Assembly (NCBI GenBank): GCA_033856535.1
Contig: JAWVEV010000120.1
Span: forward strand, 1 to 13,382
Length of the DNA: 13,382 bases
Origin: JAWVEV01 sp033856535
GTDB taxonomy: Bacteria; Actinomycetota; Thermoleophilia; Miltoncostaeales; Miltoncostaeaceae
Direction of reading: 5' to 3'
The position numbers were made by a program, and so were the translations under genes. The notes beneath the pieces are model-generated. The model saw only the letters and a list, made by a program, of their open reading frames with translations. It ran no database searches and had not been told where the DNA came from. Shown here in pieces: positions 7,830 through 13,382 of the stretch. Position 1 is the first letter of the stretch, and each line of letters starts with the position of its first letter.

Positions 7830-8882
7830 TCAGCCCAACAGCGCCACGATCCGCGCGCCGGCCTCCTCGGTGCCCGCGGTCCCGCCGAGGTCGCGGGTCC
7901 GCAGCCCCTCGTCCAGCGCGGCGGAAACCGCGCCCTCGATCCGGTCGGCCGCCTCGGGGCAGGCGAGCGAGTGGCGGAGCATCATGGCGGCCGAGAGGCA
8001 GGTGGCGATCGGGTTGGCCCAGCCGCGCCCGGCGATGTCCGGCGCGGAGCCGTGGACCGGCTCGAAGAGGCCGGCGGTGCCGGCGCCGAGGCTGGCCGAG
8101 GGCAGCATCCCGATCGAGCCGGTGAGCATCGCCGCCTCGTCCGACAGGATGTCGCCGAAGAGGTTCTCGGTCACGATCACGTCGAAGTCGGCGGGGCGGC
8201 TGACCAGCTGCATCGCGGCGTTGTCGACCAGCATGTGGTCGAGCTGGACGTCCGGCTGCTCCGCGCCGACCTGGATCACCACCTCGCGCCAGAGGCGCGA
8301 GGTCTCGAGCACGTTGGCCTTGTCGACCGAGGTGACCCGGCCGCGCCGGCCGCGGGCGGCCGCGAAGCCGACCTCGGCCAGCCGGCGGACCTCGCCCGCG
8401 GTGTAGAGGCAGGTGTCGTAGGCGCGGTCGCCCTCGCGCCCGCGCTCGCCGAAGTAGAGGCCGCCGGTCAGCTCGCGCACCACCAGCAGGTCCGTGCCCG
8501 CGATGCGCTCCGACCGCAGGGGGCTGGCGTCATACAGCGCCGGCCAGGGCTTCACCGGGCGCAGGTTGGCGTAGAGCCCGAGGCCGGCGCGCAGCCCCAG
8601 CAGCCCCTGCTCCGGCCGCGGCTTGCTCGGGTCGGTCGTGTCCCACTTCGGCCCGCCGACCGCGCCGAGCAGGACCGCGTCGGCGGCCGAGCAGGCCTCC
8701 AGCACCTCGTCGGTGAGGGCCGTGCCGTGCGCGTCGATCGAGATCCCGCCCATCAGGTGCTCGATCCACTCGACGGTCAGCCCGTGGTCGGGCGCCACCG
8801 CGTCCACCACCCGCCGCGCCACGTCGATCACCTCGGGCCCGATCCCGTCGCCGGGCAGGACCACCACCGAGACCTCGCTCAC
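7830..8882 (-). CDS. leuB: 3-isopropylmalate dehydrogenase
   Basis: This NAD-dependent enzyme oxidises and decarboxylates 3-isopropylmalate in leucine synthesis. In organisms using CimA it also handles 3-methylmalate, giving 2-oxobutyrate for isoleucine. The 350 residues include the nucleotide-side motif LPGDGIGPEV (9-18), RELTGGLYFGER (136-147), the catalytic-site DKANVLE (187-193), the family signature NLFGDILSDEAAMLTGSIGM (240-259) and EPVHGSAPDIAGRGWANP (274-291). The RELTGGLYFGE segment favours isopropylmalate over isocitrate or tartrate dehydrogenases. The start is a GTG at 8882 with a strong GGAGGAGG ribosome-binding site 5 nt upstream. It is the first metabolic gene after the sortase; the gap of 77 nt holds GC-rich hairpins, so either read-through or a promoter there must feed the operon. 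Confidence 0.96.
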   Translation of the reverse strand: MSEVSVVVLPGDGIGPEVIDVARRVVDAVAPDHGLTVEWIEHLMGGISIDAHGTALTDEVLEACSAADAVLLGAVGGPKWDTTDPSKPRPEQGLLGLRAGLGLYANLRPVKPWPALYDASPLRSERIAGTDLLVVRELTGGLYFGERGREGDRAYDTCLYTAGEVRRLAEVGFAAARGRRGRVTSVDKANVLETSRLWREVVIQVGAEQPDVQLDHMLVDNAAMQLVSRPADFDVIVTENLFGDILSDEAAMLTGSIGMLPSASLGAGTAGLFEPVHGSAPDIAGRGWANPIATCLSAAMMLRHSLACPEAADRIEGAVSAALDEGLRTRDLGGTAGTEEAGARIVALLG

Positions 8883-8905
8883 CCGCGCCTCCTCCGCTCG
8901 TCCCC

Positions 8906-8957
8906 GTGCCGGCGGGCACGGTACCAGCGCCGGGCCGGGTCCCGGCCGGCCCGGCGC
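8906..8957 (-). terminator. GC-rich hairpins between sortase and leuB
   Basis: A perfect 12-bp inverted repeat (arms 8927-8938 and 8946-8957, loop 7 nt) begins two nt after the sortase stop codon. A second, smaller stem (arms 8906-8910 and 8915-8919) follows before the leuB ribosome-binding site. No T run follows either stem. They could end or attenuate the surface-gene transcript, or shield the leuB start. No convincing promoter hexamers are visible in the 77-nt gap. Confidence 0.5.
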
Positions 8958-8959
8958 GG

Positions 8960-9712
8960 CTAGAGCGGGCGGCCCGGGAGGTTCGCCACGGCGCCGGCCG
9001 GGACCCGGGCGCCCTGGAGCTCGGCGTAGACCACCAGGCGGTGGCTGGCCGAGTAGAGCGGGTGGCAGGCGGTGAGGATCAGCCGCTCGCGGCCGACGTT
9101 GCGGAGGATCGAGAAGTCCTGGTCGTCGACCACCCGCGTGCCGATCACCCGGTAGCGGGCCGTGCCGTAGGGCAGCCGCACGATGATCAGGTCGCCGGGG
9201 TCGAGGTCGTCGAGGTGGCGGAAGGGCGCGCCCCAGGTGGTGCGGTGACCGGCGATCGCGGTGGTCCGCCCGAGCCCCGGGAGGCTGCTCTCCGGGTAGT
9301 GGCCGGGCCCGCGGCGCAGCCGGGCCGAGTCGGTCCCCTGGATCACGGCCTGCTTCAGCCCGATCGCGGGGATCTCCAGCCGTCCCACGGCGTCGCCGAT
9401 GTCGAGCTCGCCCAGCAGCTTCGTCGCGGCCGGTCCGGCGCCCTCGGGGATCGCCGCCAGCTCGCGCGCGGCCGCCGGCGCGTCGAGCCGCTCGCGCAGC
9501 TCGGCCGACAGCGCCGCCTGCGAGCGCGACTGCAGGTAGGAGGTGAACGGCTCCTTCCAGGTCAGCACCAGCGCGCCCTCGACCAGAAGGAGGATCGCGA
9601 TGCCGAAGAAGACCCAGGAGAGGCGGCGCAGCCAGCGCCGGCGCGCGCCGCGGCTCGGCGCGGTCGCGGCGGTCGCCCGTGGCGCGTCGGCCGAGGGATC
9701 CCGTGTCGTCAT
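8960..9712 (-). CDS. Sortase (class E-like transpeptidase)
   Basis: This is a membrane-bound cysteine transpeptidase that cuts LPXTG-type sorting signals and attaches the protein to the cell wall. The 250-residue product has a basic N-terminus, one membrane segment at about 33-51, and an extracytoplasmic sortase domain from about residue 105. The catalytic triad is visible: His156 in AIAGHRTTWGAPF, Cys216 in LILTACHP and Arg225 in ASHRLVVYAEL. The GHRTT..APF and LTACHP forms resemble the class E and D sortases of actinobacteria; exact class assignment needs a tree. The ATG at 9712 overlaps the stop of the ligase-like gene (ATGA), so the two are probably co-translated. Two LPVTG proteins upstream on the same strand are its likely substrates. 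Confidence 0.93.
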   Translation of the reverse strand: MTTRDPSADAPRATAATAPSRGARRRWLRRLSWVFFGIAILLLVEGALVLTWKEPFTSYLQSRSQAALSAELRERLDAPAAARELAAIPEGAGPAATKLLGELDIGDAVGRLEIPAIGLKQAVIQGTDSARLRRGPGHYPESSLPGLGRTTAIAGHRTTWGAPFRHLDDLDPGDLIIVRLPYGTARYRVIGTRVVDDQDFSILRNVGRERLILTACHPLYSASHRLVVYAELQGARVPAGAVANLPGRPL

Positions 9713-11790
9713 CGGCCCTGGGCGGCGGCCCTGGCCCGCTCGCGGTCGCGGCGCTGGAAGAAGACCTTCTTGCGGGCCTGCTTGATCCGGTTCGCCAGCT
9801 GCCCGTTGCCGTGGAAGCGGTGGAGCCTCAGCGCGCGCTGCAGGTTGGGGATCGCCCGGGCCGGCTTGTCCAGGGCGAACTCGTCGAAGTCCGCCAGCCG
9901 GAGCCAGGGCGTGTACAGCAGCGGGTTGCGCCGGGTGCCCTCGACCAGGGACTGCCGCGCGCGGGTGAAGTTGCCCAGGGAGAGGAAGACCCGGGCCCGC
10001 AGCTCGTCGATGCGCGGGTCGCGGGAATTGATGCCCTCGGCGCGGTCGAGCGCATCGAAGGCGCCCTGCGGGTCGCGCACGCCCATCGCCGCCGCGCGCT
10101 CGACATCGCGGTCGGCGACGTAGGGCGCGCCGGTGGCGGCCGCGCCGAGGAGCGCGACCGCGACGACCGGCGCGATGATCGCGGCGCGCAGGCCCGCCGA
10201 GGTCGGCGGCAGGACCCACCCCTCGCGGTACGCGCTCGCCAGGCCCACCAGCGCGCCGGCGACGACGACCGCCGAGAGGGTCGCCGAGGGCAGGCTCCAG
10301 TGCCAGTCGAAGGACGCCGCGACGAGCCAGAACACCGGGATCGCGACCAGCGCCGCGGTCAGCTCGCGTCGCAACGCGCGGTAGCGCCAGAGGTTGACGG
10401 CCGCCCAGGCGATTCCGGCCAGCCAGGCGACGAGCAACAGCAGGCCGGCGATCCCGAGCTCGGACATGGTCTCGAGCTCGACGCTGTGCGCCAGCAGCGT
10501 GTCGGTGGTGCCGATGTCGCGGTTCTCGTTCCACCAGATCGAGAACCCGCCCGCGCCCTGGCCCACCAGGGGGCTGTCGGCGAAGGCCGGCCCGGTCTCG
10601 CTCCAGACCTCGACCCGGCCGCTCGAGGAGATGTTGAGCAGCCGGCCGCCGGTCTTCGGGACGTCGCTGCCGGCGATGGCCTCGATCGGGTCGCTGAGCT
10701 TCTCCTTGATGGTCCCCGCCTTCACGGCGGCGCCGGCGATCGCCGCGAGCACCACCAGGGCCGCGACGACGGCGGCGACGCGGCGGGCGACGCGGCGGGC
10801 CTCGAACGAGCGGCGGAAGCGCAGCTCCAGGACGCCGTGGACCGCGCCGACGGCGCCGATGATCAGGCCGGCCAGCAGCACCCGGGTCACCCACGGGTCG
10901 GCGGCGGCCGCGGCCAGGCGGGGATCTCCCGTGCTCACCGCCTTGTTGAGGTCGCTCACCGAGCCGTAGGCCGCGACGCCGGCGAGCGCCGCCGCGGCGA
11001 GCGGCGGAATCAGGCGGACGCGCGCGGGCGAGATCGCGAGCAGGACCAGGGCGGCGGCGAGCGCGGCCAGGGTCGCGCCGCGCGACTGGGACGCGAGCGC
11101 CGTGATCGCCACGACGCCGAGCCCGACGCCGCAGACGGCGCGTCGCACGACGCCCAGCGGCGTGCGCACGCGCGCGGCGGCGCCGGCCAGAAGCGCGGCG
11201 GCGCCGGCCAGCAGGGTCGCCGCGAAGCCGTTGTGATAGCCGACGCTGCCCGAGAGCCGGTTGGCGAAGAACTGCGGGAGCGGGTCGTCGGCGGTCGTCA
11301 CCCGGACCACCGTCACGAGCGCGAGCACCGTGGCGCCGGCTCCGAGACCCGCAAGCGCCGCGACCGCGGCCCCGCCGGTGCGGACCACCAGCACCGCGAG
11401 GGCGAACGCGCCCACGTAGAGGATCGCCTTGGCGGCGATCAGCCAGCCCAGGTCCGGGTTCGGGGACCATGCCAGCGAGATCAGCGTCAGCGCCGCGAGG
11501 CCGGTCAGGCCCCCGATTGCCAGCAGGCCGGGCGCCGTTCGCGGGAACGCGCCGGGGACGATCGCGACTGCGCCGGCCACCACGATCAGCACGCCGACCG
11601 CCGCCGGGCCCACGGCATCGATGTCGTACCCGCCGTTGGCCAGCCCGAGCAGTGGCCCGGCCGCGCCCAGCACGGCGGCGAGGACCAGGAAGACCAGCGA
11701 CGCGGCGCGGTCGGCACCATCGGCGCCGACGCGCTCGAGGCGCAGGTTGAGGATGCGACGCACCCCCGTCGGTGAGGCCGTGACCGTCAC
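9709..11790 (-). CDS. O-antigen ligase/polymerase-like membrane protein with C-terminal TPR-like region
   Basis: This is a 693-residue polytopic protein with about ten to twelve hydrophobic segments between residues 30 and 555. It fits the Wzy/WaaL/PglL superfamily, whose members join or transfer lipid-linked glycans outside the membrane. Superfamily-like features are SQSRGATLA at 234-242, the long extracytoplasmic loop with SSSGRVEVW at 388-396 and PLVGQGAGGF at 407-416, and AHSVELETMSELGIAG at 434-449. Residues 560-690 form a soluble helical tail with TPR-like repeats (NPLLYTPWLRLADF, ARAIPNLQRAL). The GTG at 11790 is the most upstream start; no ribosome-binding site is seen and a TACGCT hexamer ends 7 nt before it, hinting at a leaderless message. 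It overlaps the sortase gene by 4 nt. The actual substrate (glycan, teichoic polymer or protein) is unknown. Confidence 0.82.
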   Translation of the reverse strand: MTVTASPTGVRRILNLRLERVGADGADRAASLVFLVLAAVLGAAGPLLGLANGGYDIDAVGPAAVGVLIVVAGAVAIVPGAFPRTAPGLLAIGGLTGLAALTLISLAWSPNPDLGWLIAAKAILYVGAFALAVLVVRTGGAAVAALAGLGAGATVLALVTVVRVTTADDPLPQFFANRLSGSVGYHNGFAATLLAGAAALLAGAAARVRTPLGVVRRAVCGVGLGVVAITALASQSRGATLAALAAALVLLAISPARVRLIPPLAAAALAGVAAYGSVSDLNKAVSTGDPRLAAAAADPWVTRVLLAGLIIGAVGAVHGVLELRFRRSFEARRVARRVAAVVAALVVLAAIAGAAVKAGTIKEKLSDPIEAIAGSDVPKTGGRLLNISSSGRVEVWSETGPAFADSPLVGQGAGGFSIWWNENRDIGTTDTLLAHSVELETMSELGIAGLLLLVAWLAGIAWAAVNLWRYRALRRELTAALVAIPVFWLVAASFDWHWSLPSATLSAVVVAGALVGLASAYREGWVLPPTSAGLRAAIIAPVVAVALLGAAATGAPYVADRDVERAAAMGVRDPQGAFDALDRAEGINSRDPRIDELRARVFLSLGNFTRARQSLVEGTRRNPLLYTPWLRLADFDEFALDKPARAIPNLQRALRLHRFHGNGQLANRIKQARKKVFFQRRDRERARAAAQGR

Positions 11791-11823
11791 CGACGGGAGC
11801 GTAGAGCGAACCCTCGGCTTGGG

Positions 11824-12252
11824 CTAGCGGGCCGCGCTCCGGCGGAGGGCGAAGCCCACACCGCCGGCTGCCGCCGCCGCGCCGAGGATGAGCATCAGGT
11901 CGAGTCCGGTCACCGGGAGGGTGTCACCGGACGGCTGCTGCGCCTCCGGGCTCACCGCGGCCGGCTTCACCACCGCCGGCGTCTGCTCGGCCGGGGGGGT
12001 GGTCTCGGGGCCCTCGCCGGCGACCTCGGGGGTCTCGGTCGAGCTGCCGTCGGGGGGCGTCTGGTAGTCGCCCGCGACCTGCGGGATCTGCGGGAGGTCC
12101 GACTGGACCCCACGGGTCTCCGGCTGCTCGTACACCTGCTGCGCCGAGGTGGCGCCGAGGAGTGCGCTGGCCGAGAAGGCCGGGGCGGCGGTCGCGATGG
12201 CGAACGCCGAGAGGAAGAGCGCGCGCTTGCGCGCGGAAAGGGTCTGGGGCAC
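11824..12252 (-). CDS. Small LPXTG-anchored surface protein 1
   Basis: This is a predicted secreted, cell-wall-anchored protein of 142 residues. It has an N-terminal signal peptide (basic SARKR, then a hydrophobic core) with likely cleavage after ATSA at residue 37. The mature start QQVYEQPE is followed by a Pro/Thr/Glu-rich stalk without cysteine. The C-terminal sorting signal is LPVTG at 112-116, a hydrophobic stretch and a terminal RRSAAR. It has no recognisable globular domain; function is unknown beyond anchoring. It is a paralog of the next gene upstream (12565-13140). The start is uncertain: GTG at 12252 is chosen because the 16-nt box in front of it has the same position in the paralog. 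An in-frame ATG at 12264, inside that box, and ATGs at 12297 and 12348 are alternatives that lengthen the N-terminus. Confidence 0.82.
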   Translation of the reverse strand: MPQTLSARKRALFLSAFAIATAAPAFSASALLGATSAQQVYEQPETRGVQSDLPQIPQVAGDYQTPPDGSSTETPEVAGEGPETTPPAEQTPAVVKPAAVSPEAQQPSGDTLPVTGLDLMLILGAAAAAGGVGFALRRSAAR

Positions 12253-12257
12253 GACGG

Positions 12258-12273
12258 TCACCATCCGGAATCG
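12258..12273 (-). promoter_or_regulatory. Conserved 16-nt box before LPXTG gene 1 (copy A)
   Basis: The minus strand reads CGATTCCGGATGGTGA, identical over 16 nt to copy B before LPXTG gene 2. The GGATGG part sits 8 nt before the proposed GTG start and may be the ribosome-binding site. Identity ends sharply on both sides, and the box falls in different reading frames in the two genes, so it is conserved as nucleic acid and not as protein. Confidence 0.55.
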
Positions 12274-12278
12274 GAGTT

Positions 12279-12356
12279 CGACTGGCGTCAACGACATCCC
12301 TGCCCTGCCAGTCCGCCATGCAGGGTAGGCCTGCCCGGCTCCGTCCACGACTGGCG
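12279..12356 (-). promoter_or_regulatory. Possible alternative RNA hairpins upstream of LPXTG gene 1
   Basis: The 9-mer CGACTGGCG occurs at 12279-12287 and again at 12348-12356. Between them GCCAGTC (12307-12313) can pair with seven bases of either copy, but not both at once. The farther pairing encloses a small GCAGG/CCTGC stem (12320-12334). The nearer pairing forms just above the conserved box and start codon. This is the layout of a two-state leader RNA, though it may also be chance in GC-rich DNA, and part of it would be coding if an upstream start is used. Confidence 0.35.
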
Positions 12357-12564
12357 GCGAGGGGAGTCCTGCCTAGACGTTCTCGTGTTCTCCCCTCCCC
12401 GACTTGAACGCCGGGGCCCCCCGCGTGAGCAGGGTTCCCCCGGCGGGCGGTGAGGGCGGGAGCCCGGCGGGCGTCCGCGGGCGGCTGCCGGCCAGCCGCC
12501 GACGGAGGCGCGCCCGGTGGCCCGCGGGCGCCGCCGTCCGGCGCGCCGCGGGCCGGGCCGTCCC
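12357..12564. other. GC-rich spacer between the two LPXTG genes
   Basis: No believable gene is seen here. On the side next to LPXTG gene 2 it holds two strong stem-loops (12480-12500 and 12519-12554), and in the middle a direct repeat CCCGGCGGGCG (12439-12449 and 12463-12473). A purine-rich stretch on the minus strand (about 12381-12402) follows. I could not identify confident promoter hexamers for LPXTG gene 1. Confidence 0.6.
12480..12554 (-). terminator. Two strong hairpins after LPXTG gene 2
   Basis: Starting 10 nt after the TAA stop, arms 12546-12554/12519-12527 (9 bp) and 12539-12544/12528-12533 (6 bp) form one long stem with a single bulged base and a 5-nt loop. A second perfect 8-bp stem with a 5-nt loop follows at 12480-12500. 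There is no T run. In a very GC-rich genome such stems often mark transcript ends or protect them, so this is a likely terminator or stabiliser. Confidence 0.5.
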
Positions 12565-13140
12565 TTAGCGGGCGGCCCTCCGGAGCGTCGTGCCCACGCC
12601 GGCCGCGACCGCGGCCGCCGCGAGGACGATGAGGAGGTCGAGGCCGGTCACCGGGAGGGTGCCCGAGCCGCCGCCGGGGGCCGGCGCGGGGCCGGACTCC
12701 GACGCGACCTCACCGACCGGGACGGACTCGCCCGGCCCGGGGGTGACGGAGTTGCGGACGGCGGTGCCGCCCGTCGGAGCCGGAGCGCACTCCTCGGCGC
12801 CCGGACCGGCCGGGCCGGAGCCCGACCCGCCCGCGGCCGCAGAGGCCGGGACGCAGGGGTAGCTGCCCTGCTCCGGGACGCGCGAGCCGGCGACGGTCGG
12901 CGTCGGACCCGGGGCGCCCTGGGGCGTGAACGACGGGGGCTGCTGCGTTTGCCCGGAGGGCGAGCCCGGCAGCTGGGGCAGCGGCGAGGGCGTGTTGCCG
13001 GCCTCCGGGAATTGGTAGACCTGCTGTGCGGACGTGGTCGCGAGCGCAGGCGCGACCGCCACGATCAGGAGGGCCGCGAGGCCCACCAACCAGGCGAGGA
13101 CCGATCTCGTGGAGCGCTTGGATGCGACGCTTGTGAACAT
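12565..13140 (-). CDS. Small LPXTG-anchored surface protein 2
   Basis: This is a predicted secreted, wall-anchored protein of 191 residues. The signal peptide has SKRSTR, then a hydrophobic core at about 13-33, with likely cleavage after TTSA at residue 38. The mature start is QQVYQFPEAG, then PLPQLPG. A low-complexity Pro/Gly/Ser/Ala stalk includes two cysteines (Cys96, Cys118) that could form a disulfide loop. LPVTG at 162-166, a hydrophobic stretch and RRAAR at the end form the sorting signal. The SAQQVY and LPVTGLDL parts are nearly the same as in LPXTG protein 1, so the two are paralogs with diverged stalks. The start is the ATG at 13140 with GGATGG seven nt upstream; ATG 13197 is an alternative but would place 19 extra residues before the signal peptide. 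It has no known catalytic domain. Confidence 0.85.
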   Translation of the reverse strand: MFTSVASKRSTRSVLAWLVGLAALLIVAVAPALATTSAQQVYQFPEAGNTPSPLPQLPGSPSGQTQQPPSFTPQGAPGPTPTVAGSRVPEQGSYPCVPASAAAGGSGSGPAGPGAEECAPAPTGGTAVRNSVTPGPGESVPVGEVASESGPAPAPGGGSGTLPVTGLDLLIVLAAAAVAAGVGTTLRRAAR

Positions 13141-13144
13141 CGCC

Positions 13145-13160
13145 TCACCATCCGGAATCG
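13145..13160 (-). promoter_or_regulatory. Conserved 16-nt box before LPXTG gene 2 (copy B)
   Basis: The minus strand reads CGATTCCGGATGGTGA, identical to copy A at 12258-12273. The ATG start lies 4 nt downstream of the box. An ATG inside the box is out of frame here, which shows the box is untranslated in this gene and helps place the start of LPXTG gene 1. Confidence 0.55.
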
Positions 13161-13225
13161 TTTTGGGAGGAACTGACCGACGGGGTGGCCCATCCATGCG
13201 CCTTTTCCGGAGCCTTCAAACGTGG

Positions 13226-13256
13226 ATTATCTCACTAATCTTCCCGAAGGTTGCAA
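13226..13256 (-). promoter_or_regulatory. Promoter of LPXTG gene 2 (extended -10)
   Basis: In an AT-richer patch the minus strand carries GATAAT (13231-13226) preceded by TGA, an extended -10 of TGnTATAAT type. A -35-like TTGCAA (13256-13251) stands 19 nt upstream, which is longer than ideal, so the extended -10 probably does most of the work. Transcription would start near 13219, giving a leader of about 80 nt. It may drive the whole surface cassette. Confidence 0.5.
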
Positions 13257-13382
13257 GACCATCCAGATGAATCTTCCATGAGGTTTTCGCGGGTAGCCGT
13301 GCGCCCCCGACTTCGTGCGGAGTGCGATGCTCGCGCAGACCAGGACGAAACCGCGAGAGTGCAGCGGCGAAACTGAGCGGGG
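13257..13382. other. Upstream region without a gene
   Basis: From the promoter to the window end no believable coding region is seen on either strand. One member of a direct repeat AATCTTCC (13270-13277) lies here; its other copy (13237-13244) is 33 bp away within the promoter. The next gene upstream lies outside the window. Confidence 0.5.

Noticed and set aside
9713..11470. Upstream extension of the sortase frame
   Set aside because: The sortase frame stays open into the ligase-like gene, but the extra part is Arg/Gly-rich shadow sequence; the ATG at 9712 sits right before the basic and membrane segments.
9679..11775. Plus-strand open frame of about 700 codons opposite the ligase-like gene
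   Set aside because: The translation is repetitive Arg/Gly/Asp/Gln without hydrophobic pattern or motif, whereas the minus strand gives a coherent membrane protein.
12265..13382. Known riboswitch classes (c-di-GMP, TPP, ZTP, c-di-AMP) upstream of the LPXTG genes
   Set aside because: I compared the remembered conserved cores by eye and found none. Only generic stems are present; a covariance-model search would be decisive.

Overview
The window comes from a GC-rich actinobacterium. The 5' part of a 16S rRNA gene with actinobacterial features enters at the left edge. Every gene lies on the minus strand, so transcription runs from right to left. The 16S start, the TyrRS type, the citramalate synthase and the class E-like sortase with LPXTG partners would fit a deep-branching actinobacterial class such as Thermoleophilia. 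That placement is an impression, not a tree.

Right part (about 8960-13382): a cell-surface cassette. Two small secreted LPXTG proteins (12565-13140 and 11824-12252) are clear paralogs. They share a mature N-terminus beginning QQVY, a Pro/Thr/Ser/Gly-rich stalk, an LPVTGLDL sorting signal and a 16-nt box in front of the start codon. Downstream follow a polytopic O-antigen-ligase/polymerase-like protein with a TPR-like tail (9709-11790) and a class E-like sortase (8960-9712), joined by an ATGA overlap. I propose that the sortase anchors the two proteins and that the ligase-like enzyme may modify them or a cell-envelope glycan. GC-rich hairpins follow LPXTG gene 2 and the sortase gene.

Middle and left part (1000-8882): a metabolic operon leuB - ilvE - cimA - degT-type aminotransferase - argH - mpg - tyrS. 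The last six genes are joined by five consecutive 4-nt start/stop overlaps (GTGA, TTGA, GTGA, GTGA, TTGA). leuB, ilvE and cimA together point to isoleucine synthesis from pyruvate by the citramalate route, as well as leucine synthesis. argH makes arginine, mpg repairs alkylated DNA and tyrS charges tRNA-Tyr. The role of the DegT-type aminotransferase here is unknown.

Left edge (1-870): about 135 nt after tyrS stands a strong sigma70-type promoter (TTGACA, 16 nt, TACACT). It drives an rRNA operon with a leader of about 435 nt that carries a boxA-like antitermination element, a cUUCGg hairpin and a T7 run. The 16S gene runs off the window. I saw no mobile elements, CRISPR arrays or tRNA genes.
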